NCBI GenBank assembly: GCA_029582155.1
Contig: CM055909.1
Coordinates: 44,576,967-44,640,966, forward strand
Direction of reading: 5' to 3'
DNA length: 64,000 nucleotides
From: Panopea generosa
Taxonomy: Eukaryota; Mollusca; Bivalvia; Adapedonta; Hiatellidae
Positions within the stretch are counted from its first letter, which is position 1. Every line of letters starts with the position of its first letter. A model generated the notes under the pieces. The model saw nothing but the letters and a program-made list of their open reading frames with translations, searched no databases and had not been told where the DNA came from. The position numbers and the translations under genes are program-made. Positions 48,312 through 62,173 of this stretch are shown in pieces.

Positions 48312-49055
48312 CAAGTTGTCCGTATCGGTCTGACAATAAGACATATACCCGGTCCCTGTTTCACCAACTTGAACGTAAGCAAAGCAGCCAGGCGATCATG
48401 ATTTTTGTCAGGTCCAAGTTAAACTGCATTTTGATTTAATTGATATGCATTACATCAATAAAATAACCAGTGAAACAGAAGCCTGTAAGTTATTGTTTTG
48501 TTCGTCCACCATCTTGGAAACACTGAACACGTCAAAACGGACACACTGTTGACCAGGGCTTGGCCCGGTTAGCTTTGTCGATAACGCGTCTGCCGATCAA
48601 TTCAGAAACGGCGAGTTCGAATCACCGTCGTGCCACAGTCAGCGTTATAATTGATTGCCATACGTTTGAAACCGCTGATTCGCCTGGAGTTGCGGGTTCG
48701 ATCCCTAGCTCGATCCGATTGCCTCAAACACAAAAAACAATCAATTCTTATTCCACCCAGTAAGCGGACTCGAGATCCGAGAACTGGTTAAAATTCAAGG
48801 ATCCAAGGAAAGATTGGTTTCAATAACTAGTTACTTATTTGGCCTCGAGGGCATGAATATTCAAACAAACTATTTAACAAATAGTCAACTATCAGTAGTA
48901 TCGAAAGAGTTATTTCCCTTATCGTACATAAAAAATGACCATTGATCAAGTTAATGTTTGTTTGATCTATCTGCGTAATTAATAGGAACGGTATTTAACA
49001 ACAGAGCAATGGTAGTCGTTTTGTTGGAGCTGCAGTAATCCTATTCTTGCAATCA
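48312..49055 (+). repeat. Macrosatellite tail 1 with SINE-like core
   Basis: Begins AAGTTGTCCGTATCGGTCTG, with the tRNA-like core from 48,551 (B box near 48,613) and a second GGGTTCGATCC box near 48,695. It lacks part of the region around GGTTCGTAAATAAACAC that other copies carry, and passes into the 34-bp array at CAATCATTGACGGTATTAT. Confidence 0.85.
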
Positions 49056-49171
49056 TTGACGGTATTATTATATCCCAACCTAATGTCCATGTACGCTATT
49101 CTTATATCTCAGCGTAATGTCCATGCATGTTAGTATTTTGTATGAGCTTAAGGTCCATGTATGATATTATT
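49056..49171. repeat. 34-bp array 2, very short (about 3 copies)
   Basis: Only about three and a half units (CCTAATGTCCATGTACGCTA type) separate tail 1 from the next AATG block. Elsewhere this segment has 50 or more copies. This accounts for the short 1.77-kb module. Confidence 0.9.
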
Positions 49172-49530
49172 ATCATTAAAATAAGGCACGTTCTGTCGCA
49201 ATGGTGATGCGTACAAGCGCTTTCTGAAAATATGAAAGAAGAAATGAACGAACAAGCGGATTGGAAGGCGGATGAATCAAATGACAAACGACATACTGAA
49301 TAAATGGACAGTTGATTGAATAAATTAATGAATGAAAGAATAAATGAATGAATGAATGAATGAATGAATGAATGAATGAATGAATGAATGAAAAATAGAA
49401 AGAAAGAAAGAAAGAATGAATGAATGAATGAATGAATGAATGAATGAATGAATGAATGAATGAATGAATGGGCGTTCGAACAAAATGAATGAATGAATGA
49501 ATGAATGAATGAATGAATGAATGAATAAAA

Positions 49531-49562
<32 letters not shown>

Positions 49563-49965
49563 ATGAATTAATTAATTAATGAATGAAAGAATAAATGAAT
49601 GAATGAATGAATGAATGAATGAATGAATGAATGAATGAATGAATGAATGAATGAATGATTGATTGAATGATTAAATGAATGAAAATGAATGAAAATGAAT
49701 GAATGAATGAATGAATGAATGAATGAATGAATGAATGAATGAATGAATGAATGAATGAATGGGCGTACGAACAAACGAACTGACTGTATGAACTGGGGTT
49801 TTACGGTCTAACGAACGCTTTATAACCACAACAGTTATGCACATTCCAGACTTACGCTCCATATATACATACAATTTAAAACATATTTATATGACAAAAA
49901 ATATCAACAATCGACGAATCTAGAACTTTCATACTTGCAGAGTTGTAACTTGGTTGTTCAGTTCC
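49172..49965. repeat. AATG block 1 with fixed flanks
   Basis: The left flank is truncated and starts at TCATTAAAATAAGGCACG. The AATG array (about 49,314-49,760) is interrupted by AAAG runs and by an internal GGGCGTTCGAACAAAATG piece that copies the start of the right flank. The right flank runs GGGCGTACGAACAAACGAAC to GTTGTTCAGTTCC. Confidence 0.85.
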
Positions 49966-50077
49966 ACACTACACTACACTACACTACACTACACTACACT
50001 ACACTACACTACACTACACTACACTACACTACCCTGCACTGCACTGCACTGCACTGCACTACACTACACTACACTAC
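49966..50077. repeat. ACACT array, unit 2 (about 22 copies)
   Basis: ACACT pentamers with one CCCTGCACT change followed by five GCACT variants, showing local spread of a point mutation. Confidence 0.95.
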
Positions 50078-50913
50078 AAATTGTCCGTATCGGTCTGACA
50101 ATAAGACATATACCCGGTCCATGTTTCACCAACATGAATGTAAGCAAAGCAGTCAGGCGATCATGATTTTTATCAGGTCCCAGTTAAACTGCATTTTGAT
50201 TTCATTGATATGCATTACATAATTAATAAAATAACCAGTGAAAAACAGAAGCCTGTAAGTTATTGTTTTGTTCGTCCACCATCTCGGAAACACTGAACAT
50301 GTAAAAACGGACACACTGTTGACCAGGGCTTGGTCCGGTTAGCTCTGTCGATAACGCGTCTGCCGATCAATTCAGAAACCGCGAGTTCGAATCACCGTCC
50401 TGCTGCAGTCAGCGTTATAATTGATTGCCATACGTTTCACACCGCTGATTCGCCTGGAGTTGCGGGTTCAATCCCCAGCTCGATCCGATTGCCTCAAACA
50501 CAAAAAACAATCAATACTTATTCCACCCAGTAAGCGGACTCGAGATCCGAGTACTGGTTAAAATTCAAGGATCCAAGGAAAGATTGGTTTCAATAACTAG
50601 TTTCTTATTTGGCCTCGAGGTCATAAATATTCAAACAAACTATTTAACAAATAGTCAACTATCAGCAGTATCGAAAGAGTTATTTCCCTTATCATACATT
50701 AAAAAATGACCATTGATCTAGTTAAGGTTCGTAAATAAACACATTTTCCAACCAATTACACTGAATATTTAAACATGTCGTAAATTGAGTTGTAGATCAA
50801 CAATGTTTTGAATGTTTGTTTGATTTATCTGCGTAATTAATAGGAAACGGTGTTTAACAACAGAGCAATGGTTATCGTTTTGTGGGAGCTGCAGTAATCC
50901 TATTCTTGCAATC
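50078..50913 (+). repeat. Macrosatellite tail 2 with SINE-like core
   Basis: Same order as the other tails: AAATTGTCCGTATCGGTCTG, tRNA-like core from 50,321, second GGGTTCAATCC box near 50,465, then the GTTTGTTTGATTTATCTGCG end. Confidence 0.85.
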
Positions 50914-53108
50914 ATTGATGGTATTATTATATCTCAAACTAATGCCCATGTACGCTATTCTTATATCTCAGCGTAATGTCCATGTATGTTAGTATTTTGT
51001 ATGAGCTTAAGGTCCATGTATGATATTATATAACAGCCTAATGTCCATGTATGATATAATTATATCTCAGCCTAATGTCCATTTATGATATGATTATATT
51101 TCATTCTAATGTCCATGCATGCTATTCTTATATCTTAGCCTAATTTTCTTGCATGATATTGCTAAATCTCATCCTAACGTCGATTCATGATATTTTATAT
51201 ATCAGTCTAATGTCTGTTGATGGTATTATTCTATCTCAGCGTAATGTCCATGTGTGTTATACTTATATCTCAGCGTAATGTCCATTCATGTTATTATTCT
51301 ATCTCAGCCTAATGTCCGTGTATGATATTATAAAACAGCCTAATGTGCATGCATGACATTATTATATTTTGGCCTAATGTCCATTAATGATATTTTTATA
51401 TATCAGTCTAATGTCCATGCATGATATTCTTATATCTCAGCCTAGTGTATATGCATGATATTATTATATATCAGCGTAAAGTCCATGCATGGTATTATTA
51501 TATCTTAGCCTAATGTCCATGAATGATATTGTTATCTCAGCCTAATGTCCATGCATGATATTATTATTTCTCATCCTAATGTCCATTTTTGATATTCTTA
51601 TATCTCATCCTAATGTCCATGCATGGCTTTCTTCTATCCCAGTCTTATACCATTGCATGATATTCTTATATCTCAGCTGAATGTTTATGTATGATATGAC
51701 CATATCTTAGCCCAATGACCATGTATGATATTATTACATTTCATCCTAATGTCCATATATGATATGATTATATATCAGCCTGATGTCCATTCATGATATT
51801 CTTATATCTCAGCCTAATTTCCATGTACCCAGCCTAATATCCATGCATAATATTGTTATATCTCAGCCTAATGTCAATGCATGATATTCTTATATCACAG
51901 CCTAATGTCCATGCATGGTAATATTACATCATAGCCTAATGTCTATGCATGATATTCTTATATCTCTGCCTAATGTCCATATTTGAGATTCTTATATCTC
52001 AGCTTAAGGTCCATGTATGATATTATTATATCCCATCTTAATGACCATGCATGGTTCTCTTCTATCTCAGCCTCATGTCCATGTATGATATTATAATATA
52101 CATGTATCAGAATAATGTCCATTGATGGTATTATTATATCTCAACCTAATATCCATGTATGCTATTCTTATATCTCAGCATAATGTCCATGCATGTTAAT
52201 ATTTTGTATTAGCTTAATGTCCATGTATGATATTATATAACAGCTTAATGTCCATGCATGCTATTATTATACATCGTTCTAACGTCCATGCATGATATTA
52301 TTATATCTCAGCCTAATGTCCATTTATGATATGATTATATTTCATTCTAATGTCCATGCATGCTATTCTTATATCTAAGCCTAATGTTCATGCATGATAT
52401 TGCTAAATCTCATCGTAACGTCCATTCATGATATTTTATATACCAGCTTAATGTCTGTTTATGGTATTATTATATGTCAGCGTAATGTCTATGTATGCTA
52501 TACTTATATCTCAGCGTAATGTCCATTCATGTTTTTATTCTATCTCAGCATACTGTATATGCATGATATTATTATATTTCGGCTTAATGTCCATTAAAGA
52601 TATTATTATAGCTCAGCCTAATGTCCATTAAAGGTATTATAATATCTCAGACTAATGTCCATGCATGGTTTTCTTCTATCCCAGTCTCATGCCATTGCAT
52701 GATATTCTTATATATCAGTTGAATGTTCATGTATGATATTACCATATCTCAGCCTAATGTATTTGTATGGTATTATTGCATTTCATCCTAATGTCCATAT
52801 ATTACATAATTATATATCAGCCTGTTGTCCATTCATGATATTCTTATATCTCAGCCTACTTTCCATGTATGATATACTTATATCTCAGCCTAATGTAAAT
52901 GCATAATATTCTTATATCACAGCCTAATGTCCATGCATGGAATCCTTATATCATAGCCTAATGTCCATGCATGATATTCTTATATCCCAACCTAATATCC
53001 ATGCATAATATTGTTATATCTCAGCGTAATGTCAATGCATGATATTATTATATTTCAGCCTAATGTCCATGCATGATATCCTTATAACTTTGCCTAATGT
53101 CCATGTAT
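50914..53108. repeat. 34-bp array 3 (about 64 copies)
   Basis: Same unit as array 1. Variant units (for example CTTCTATCCCAGTCTTATAC then CATTGCATG) occur in the same order as in arrays 1, 4 and 5, so the arrays share ancestry as blocks. Confidence 0.95.
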
Positions 53109-53706
53109 ATATATATTTCTTACACGTGTGGATAAAATTTAACAAAAGCATGTATATTCGTCATTAAAACCGTTTCACGCGTGGTAATAGTCATTAAGAT
53201 AAGGCATGTTCTGTCGCAATGATGATACGTACAAGCGCTTTCCGAAAATATGAAAGAAGGAATGAACGAACAAGCGGGTTGGAAGGCGGATGAATCAAAT
53301 GACAAACGACATACTGAATGAATGGACAGTTGATTGAATGAATGAATGAATGAATGAATGAATGAATGAATGAATGAATGAATGAATGAATGAATGAATG
53401 AATGAATGAATGAATGAATGAATGAATGAATGAGAATGAATGAATGAATGAATGAATGAATGAATGAATGAATGAATGAATGAATGAATTAATTAATTAA
53501 TGGGCGTACGAACAAACGAACTGACTGAATGAACTGGGGTTTTACGGTCTAACGAACGCTTTATAACCACAACAGTTATGCACATGCCAGACTTACGCTC
53601 CATATATACATACAATTTAAAACATATTTATATGACAAAAAATATCAACAATCGACAAATCTAGAACTTTCATACTTGCAAAGTTGTAACTTGGTTCTTC
53701 AGTTCC
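53109..53706. repeat. AATG block 2 with fixed flanks
   Basis: Left flank TTTCTTACACGTGTGGATAA onward, AATG array about 53,335-53,488, short AATT run, then the right flank. It carries the full left flank, as in units 0 and 4. Confidence 0.9.
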
Positions 53707-53923
53707 ACACTACACTACGCTACACTACGCTACACTTCGCTACACTACACTACACTACACTACACTACACTACACTACACTACACTACACTACACTACAC
53801 TACACTACACTACACTACACTACACTACACTACACTACACTACACTACACTACACTACACTACACTACACTACACTACACTACACTACACTACACTACAC
53901 TACACTACACTACACTACACTAC
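53707..53923. repeat. ACACT array, unit 3 (about 43 copies)
   Basis: Pentamer array with ACGCT and TTCGC variants only in the first six units. Confidence 0.97.
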
Positions 53924-54988
53924 AAATTGTCCGTATCGATCTGACAATAAGACATATACCCGGTCCCTGTTTCACCAACTTGAACGTAAGCAAAGCAGCC
54001 AGGCGATCATGATTTTTGTCAGGTCCAGTTAAACTGCATTTTGATTTCATTGATATGCATTACATCAATAAAATAACCAGTGAAACAGAAGACTGTAAGT
54101 TATTGTTTTGTTCGTCCACCATCTTGGAAACACTGAACATGTAAAAACGGACACACTGTTGACCAGGGCTTGGCCCGGTTAGCTCTGTCGATAACGCGTC
54201 TGCCGATCAATTCAGAAACTGCGAGTTCGAATCACCGTCCTGCCACAGTCAGCGTTATAATTGATTGTCATATGTTTCAAACCGCTGATTCGCCTGGAGT
54301 TGCGGGTTCAATCCCCAGCTCGATCCGATTGCCTCAAACACAAAAAACAATCAATACTTATTCCTACCAGTAAGTGGACTCGAGATCCGAGAACTGGTTA
54401 AAATTCAAGGATCCATGAAAAGATTGGTTTCAATAACTAGTTACTTTTTTGACCTCGAGGGCATGAATATTCAAACAAACTATTTAACAAATAATCAACT
54501 ATCAGCAGTATCGAAAGAATTATTTCCCTTATCGTACATAAAAAAATGACCATTGATCTAGTTAAGGTTCGTATATAAACACATTTTCCATCGAATTACA
54601 CTGAATATTTAAACATGTCGTAAACTGAGTTGTAATTCAACAATATTTTGAATGTTTGTTTGATAATTCTGCGTAATTAATAGGAAACGATGTTTAACAA
54701 CAGAGCAATGGTCATCTTTTTGTGGGAGCTGCAGTAATCCTATTCTTGCAATCACACTTGCAACACTCTGGTGGTTTACTTAATCAAAATAAAATACATG
54801 TATGGCAAAACAATAATAAAATAGGCGTAGCATGTTATAGAGGATTCATAGATTCTACAAAGCGACATTGGACCAACACGGGTCTATTTTAAACCCTGAA
54901 GTGGATCTTCGTCCCATTGCGGACCAAGCCGATGTCTATATATTATCTATTTATTTACATGTCTATGTATATTAAGATGTACTGTTTA
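53924..54988 (+). repeat. Macrosatellite tail 3 with SINE-like core (long form)
   Basis: tRNA-like core from 54,161. Like unit 0 it extends through GCAATCACACTTGCAACACT and about 200 bp more, to GATGTACTGTTTATATG, before the 34-bp array. Confidence 0.85.
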
Positions 54989-56683
54989 TATGTGTGTTAT
55001 ACTTATATCTCAGCGAAATGTCCATTCATGTTATTATTCTATCTCAGCCTAATGTCCATGTATGATATTATAAAACAGCCTAATGTGCATGCATGACAAT
55101 ATTATATTTTGGCCTAATGTCCATTAATGATATTTTTATATATCAGTCTAATGTCCATGCATGATATTCTTATATCTCAGCCTAATGTATATGCATGATA
55201 TTGTTATCTCAGCCTAATGCCCATGCATGATATTATTATTTATCATTCTAATGTCCATTTGCGATATCCTTATATCTCATCCTAATGTCCATGCATGGCT
55301 TTTTTTTCTATCCCAGTCTTATACCATTGCATGATATTCTTATATCTCAGCTGAATGTTTATGTATGATATGACCATATCTCAGCCTAATGTCCATGTAT
55401 GATATTATTACATTTCATCCTAATGTCCATATATGATATGATTATATCTCAGCCTAATATCCATGCATAATATTGTTATATCTCAGCTTAATGTCCATGT
55501 ATGATATTATTATATCACAGTCTAATGACCATGCATAGTTTTCTTCTATTCCAGCCCAGTATGATATTCTTATATCTCAGCCTAATGTCCATGTATGATA
55601 TTATAATATACATGTATCAGACTTATGTCCATTGATGGTTTTATTATATCTCAACCTAATATCCATGTATGCTATTCTTATATCTCAGCGTATTGTCCAT
55701 GCATGTTAATATTTTGTATTAGCTTAATGTCCATGTATGATATTATATAACAGCTAAATGTCCATGCATGCTATTATATAACAGCTTAATGTCCATGTAT
55801 GATAGTATATAACAGCTTAATGTCCATGCATGCTATTATTATACATCGGCCTAACGTCCATGTATGATATTATTACATTTCATCCTAATGTCCATATATG
55901 ATATGATTATATTTCATTCTAATGTCCATGCAGGCTATTCTTATATCTAAGCCTAATGTTCATGCATGATATTGCTTAATCTCATCGTAACGTCCATTCG
56001 TGATATTTTATATACCAGCTTAATGTCTGTTTATGGTATTATAATATCTCAGCGTAATGTCCATGTATGCTATACTTTTCTCTCAGTCTAATGTCCATGC
56101 ATGATATTATTATATCTCATCCTAATGTCCATTTATGATATTCTTATATCTCATCCTAATGTCCATGCATGGTTTTCTTCTATCGCAGTCTTATGCCATT
56201 GCATGATATTCTTATATATCAGCTGAATGTTCATGTATGATATTACCATATCTCAGCCTAATGTATTTGTATGATATTATCACATTTCATCCTAATGTCC
56301 ATATATGACATGATTATATATCAGCCTGATGTCCATTCATGATATTCTTATATCTCAGCAAACTTTCCACGTATGATATACTTATATCTCAGCCTAATGT
56401 CAATGCATGCTATTCTTATATCACAGCCTAATGTCCATGCACGGAATCCTTATATCATAGCCTAATTCCATGTAAGATATACTTATATCTTAGCCTAATG
56501 TCCATGCATGATATTATTATATCCTAACCTAATATCCATGCATAATATTGTTATATCTCAGCGTAATGTCAATGCATGATATTCTTATATCACAGCCTAA
56601 TGTCCATGCATGATATCCTTATATTTCAGCCTAATGTCCATGCATGATATTCTTATATCTATGCCTAATGTCCATGTATATAT
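54989..56683. repeat. 34-bp array 4 (about 50 copies)
   Basis: Same unit and variant order as the other arrays. Confidence 0.95.
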
Positions 56684-57549
56684 ATATTTCTTTCACGTGT
56701 GGATATAATTTAACCAAAGAATGTATATTCGTCATTAAAAGCGTTTCACGCGTAGTTAAAGTCATTAAAATAAGGTACGTTCTGTCGCAATGGTGATGTG
56801 TACAAGCGTTTCCTGAATATATGAAAGAAGTAATGAACGAACAAGCGAGCTGGAAGGCGGATGAATCAAATAACAAACGACATACTGAATAAATGGACAG
56901 TTGATTGAATGAATTAATGAATGAAAGAATGAATGAATGAATGAATGAATGAATGAATGAATGAATGAATGAATGAATTAAAAAAAGAATGAATGAATGA
57001 ATGAATGAATGAATGAATGAATGAATGAATGAATGAATGAATGAATGGATGTTAGAACAAAATGAATGAATGAATGAATGAATGAATGAATAAAAAAGAA
57101 AGAAATAAAGAAAGAAAGAATGAATGAATTAATCAATTAATGAATTAAAGAATAAATGAATGAATGAATGAATGAATGAATGAATGAATGAATGAATGAA
57201 TGAATGAATGAATGAATGAATGAATGAATTGGCGTTCGAACAAAATGAATGAATGAATGAATGAAAATGAATGAATGAATGAATGAATGAATGAATGAAT
57301 GAATGAATGAATGAATGAATGAATGAATGAATGAATGAATGAATGGGAGTACGAACAAACGAAATGACTGAATGAACTGGGGTTTTATGATCTAACGAAC
57401 GCTTTATAACCACAACAGTTAAGCACATTCCATACTTACGCTCCATATATACATACAATTTAAAACGTATTTATATGACAAAAAATATCAACAATCGAGG
57501 AATCTAGAACGTTCATACTTGCTGAGTTATAACTTGGTTCTTCAGTTCC
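56684..57549. repeat. AATG block 3 with fixed flanks
   Basis: Full left flank, then AATG arrays (about 56,906-57,345) interrupted by AAAAAAGAATG, GGATGTTAGAACAAAATG and TTGGCGTTCGAACAAAATG. The last two are internal copies of the right-flank start. The right flank follows to TTCTTCAGTTCC. His-Ser-Phe-Ile frames on the minus strand are artefacts. Confidence 0.9.
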
Positions 57550-58176
57550 ACACTACACTACACTACACTACACTACACTACACTACACTACACTACACTA
57601 CACTACACTACACTAAACTACACTACACTACACTACACTACACTACACTACACTACACTACACTACACTACACTACACGACACTACACTAACCTACACTA
57701 CACTAACCTACACTAACCTACACTACACTACACTACACTACACTACACTACACTACCCTACACTACACTACACTACACTACACGACACTACACTAACCTA
57801 CACTACACTAACCTACACTACACTACACTACACTACACTACACTACACTACACTACACTACACTACACTACACTACACTACACTTCACTACACTACACTA
57901 CCCTACCCTACCCTACCCTACCCTACCCTACCCTACCCTACCCTTCACTTCACTTCACTACACTACACTACACTACACTACACTACACTACACTACACTA
58001 TATTACACTACACTACACTACACTACACTACACTACACTACACTACACTACACTACACTACACTACACTACACTACACTACACTACACTACACTACACTA
58101 CACTACACTACACTACACTACACTACACTACACTACACTAAACTGCACTGCACAGCACTGCACTACACTTCACTAC
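57550..58176. repeat. ACACT array, unit 4 (627 bp) with CCCTA and AACCT sub-blocks
   Basis: This is the longest pentamer array. It contains about nine consecutive CCCTA pentamers (57,899-57,944), scattered AACCTACACT units (57,685-57,800) and GCACT variants at the right end. Confidence 0.95.
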
Positions 58177-59011
58177 AAATTGTCAGTATCGGGCTGACAA
58201 TAAGACATATACGCGATCCCTGTTTCTCCAACATGAATGTTAGCAAAGCAGTCAGGCGATCATGATTATTGACAAGTCCCAGTTAAACTGCATTTTGATT
58301 TCATTGATATGCATTACATAAATAAAATAATTAGTGAAACAGAACACTGAAAGTTATTGTTTTGTTCGTCCACCATCTTGGAAACACTGAACACGTAAAA
58401 ACGGACACACTGTTGACCAGGGCTTGGCCCGGTTAGCTCTGTCGGTAACGCGTCTGCCGATCATTTCAGAAACCGCGAGTTCGAATCACCGTCCTGCCAC
58501 AGTCAGCGTTATAATTGATTGCCATACGTTTCAAACCGCTGATTCTCCTGGAGTTGCGGGTTTAATACCCAGCTCGATCCGATTGCCTCAAACACAAAAA
58601 ACAATCAGTATTAATTCCACCCAGTAAGCGGACTCGAGATCCGAGTACTGGTTAAAATTCAAGGATCCAAGGAAAGATTGGTTTCAATAACTAGTTACTT
58701 ATTTGGCCTCGAGGGCATGAATATTCAAACAAATTATTTAACAAATAGTCAACTATCAGTAGTATCGAAAGAGTTATTTCCCTTATCGTACATAAAAAAA
58801 TGACCATTGATCTAGTTAAGGTTCGTAAATAAACACATTTTCCAACCAATTACACTGAGAACTTAAACATGTCGTAAACTGAGTTGTAGTTCAACAATGT
58901 TTTGAATGTTTGTTTGATTTATCTGCGTAATTAAAAGGAAACGGTGTTTAACAACAGAGCAATGGTCATCGTTTTGTGGGAGCTGCAGTAATCCTATTCT
59001 TGCAATCATTG
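58177..59011 (+). repeat. Macrosatellite tail 4 with SINE-like core
   Basis: tRNA-like core from 58,415 (TTAGCTCTGTCGGTAACGC as A box). The second B box is changed to GGGTTTAATAC. Confidence 0.85.
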
Positions 59012-62000
59012 ACGGTATTATTATATCTCAACCTAATGTCCATGTACGCTATTCTTATATCTCAGCGTAATGTCCATGCATGTTAGTATTTTGTATCAGC
59101 TTGAGGTCCATGTATGATATTATATAACAGCCTTATGTCCATGTATGATATAATTATATCTCAGCCTAATGTCCATTTATGATATGATTACATTTCATTC
59201 TAATGTTCATGCATGCTATTCTTATATATTAGCCTAATGTTCATGCATGATATTGCTAAATCTCATCCTAACGTCGATTCATGATATTTTATATATCAGC
59301 CTAATGTCTGTTTATGGTATTATTCTATCTCAGCGTAATGTCCATGTGTGTTATACTTATATCTCAGCGTAATGTCCATTCATGTTATTATTCTATCTCT
59401 GCCTAATGTCCATGTATAATATAATAAAACAGCCTAATGTGCATGCATGACATTATTATATTTTGGCCTAATGTCCATTAATGATATTTTTATATATCAG
59501 TCTAATGTTTATGCATGATATTCTTATATCTCAGCCTAGTGTATATGCATGATATTATTATATATCAGCGTAAAGTCCATGCATGATATTCTTATATCTC
59601 AGCCTAGTGTATATGCATGATATTATTATATATCAGCGTAAAGTCCATGAATGATATTGTTATCTCAGCCTAATGTCCATGCATGATATTATTATTTCTC
59701 ATCCTAATGTCTATTTATGATATTCTTATATCTCATCCTAATCTCCATACATGGCTTTCTTCTATCCCAGTCTTATACCATTGCATGATATTCTTATATC
59801 TCAGCTGAATGTTTATGTATGATATGACCATATCTTAGCCTAATGACCATGATATTATTACATTTCATCCTAATGTCCAGATATGATATGATTATATATC
59901 AGCCTGATGTCCATTCATGATATTCTTATATCTCAGCCTAATTTCCATGTACCTAGCCTAATATCCATGCAAAATATTGTTATATCTCAGCCTAATGTCA
60001 ATGCATGATATTCTTATATCACAGCCTAATGTCCATGCATGGTAATATTACATCTCAGCCTAATGTCCATGCATGATATTCTTATATCTCTGCCTAATGT
60101 CCATATTTGTGATTCTTATATCTCAGCTTAATGTCCATGTATGATATTATTATATCCCATCCTAATGACCATGCATGGCTTTCTTCTATTTTAGCCTTAT
60201 GTCCATGTATGATATTATAATATACATGTATCAGAATAATGTCCATTGATGGTATTATTATATCTCAACCTAATATCCATGTATGCTATTCTTATATCTC
60301 AGCGCAATGTCCATGCATGTTTATATTTTGTATTAGCTTAATGTCCATGCATGCTATTATTATACATCGGCTTAACGTCCATGTATTACATTCCAGCCTA
60401 ATGTCCATTCATGATATGATTATATTTCAATCTAATGTCCATGCATGCTATTATTATTTCCCAGCCTAATGTTCATGCATGATATTTTATATATCAGCTT
60501 AATGTCCGAGTAGTGATATTTTAACATTTCATCCTAATGTTTATATATGATATGATTATATATCAGCCTTATGTCCATTCAAGATATTCTTATATCTCAG
60601 CCTAATTTCTATGTACCCAGCCTAATATCCATGCATAATATTGTTATATCTCAGGCTTATGTCAATGCATGATATTCTTATATCACAGCCCAATGTCCAT
60701 GCATGGTAATATTATATCTCTGCCTAATGTCCATGCATGATATTCTTATATCTCTGCCTAATGTCCATGCATGATATTATAATATCCCATCCTAATGACC
60801 ATGTATGGTTTTTTTCTATCCCAGCCTTATGCCATTGTATGATATTCTTATATCTATGCCGAATGTCCATGTATGGTATTATAATATACATGTATCAAAA
60901 TAAAGTCCATTGATAGTTTCATTATATCTAAACCTAATATCCATGTATGCTATTCTTATATCTCAGCGTAATGTCCATGCATGTTAATATTTTGTATTAG
61001 CTTAATGTCCATGTATGATATTATATAACAGCTTAATGTCCATGCATGCTATTATTATACATCGGCCTAACGTCCACGCATGATATTATTATATCTCAGC
61101 CTAATGTCCATTTATGATATGATTATATTTCATTCTAATGTCCATGCAGGCTATTCTTATATCTTAGCCTAATTTTTATGCATGATATTGCTAAATCTCA
61201 TCGTAACGTCCTTTCATGATATTTTATATACCAGCTTAATGTCTGTTTATGGTATTATTATATCTCAGCGTTATGTCCATGTATGCTATACTTATATCTC
61301 AGCGTAATGTCCATTCATGTTATTATTCTATCTCAGCATACTGTACATGCATGATATTAATATATTTCGGTCTAATGTCAATTAAAGATATTATTATATC
61401 TGATCCTAATGTCCATTTATAATATTCTTATATCTCAGACTAATGTCCATGCATGGTTTTCTTCTATCCCAGTCTCATGCCATTGCATGATATTCTTATA
61501 TATCAGCTAAATGTTCATGTATGATATTACCATATCTCAGCCTAATGTCCATGTATGATATTATTACATTTCATCCTGATGTCCATTTATGCTATGATTA
61601 TATATCAGCCTGATGTCCATGCATGATATTCTTATATCTCTGCCTAATGTCCATGCATGATATTATAATATCTCATCCTAATCTCCATGCATGGCTTTCC
61701 TCTATCCCAGTCTTATACCATTGCATGATATTCTTATATCTCAGCTGAATGTTTATGTATGATATGACCATATCTTAGCCTAATGACCATGATATTATTA
61801 CATTTCATCCTAATGTCCAGATATGATATGATTATATATCAGCCTGATGTCCATTCATGATATTCTTATATCTCAGCCTAATTTCCATGTACCCAGCCTA
61901 ATATCCATGCAAAATATTGTTATATCTCAGCCTAATGTCAATGCATGATATTCTTATATCTTAGCCTAATGTCCATGCATGATATTCTTATATCCAATAT

Positions 62001-62173
62001 CCATGCATACTATTGTTATATCTCAGCCTTATGTCCATGCATGATATTCTTATATTTTTGGCTAATGTCCATGTACGATATTATTATATCAGCCTAATGT
62101 CCTTTCGTGATATTCTTCTATCTCATCCTAAGGTTCATTCGTGATGTTCTTATATCACAGCTGAATGTTCATG
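59012..62173. repeat. 34-bp array 5 (about 93 copies)
   Basis: The longest of the 34-bp arrays. It includes an internal block duplication: the text around CTATCCCAGTCTTATACCAT to CATGTACCTAGCC/ACCCAGCC appears near 59,760-59,960 and again near 61,700-61,900. It ends GCTGAATGTTCATGCA into the ACACT array, as array 1 does. Confidence 0.95.

Noticed and set aside
49568-57458. His/Ser/Phe/Ile-rich frames on the minus strand
   Set aside because: Translations of AATG tetranucleotide arrays.
57899-57945. True interstitial telomere repeat
   Set aside because: The repeat is the pentamer CCCTA, not the hexamer CCCTAA, and it lies inside a CACTA array from which it differs by one base.
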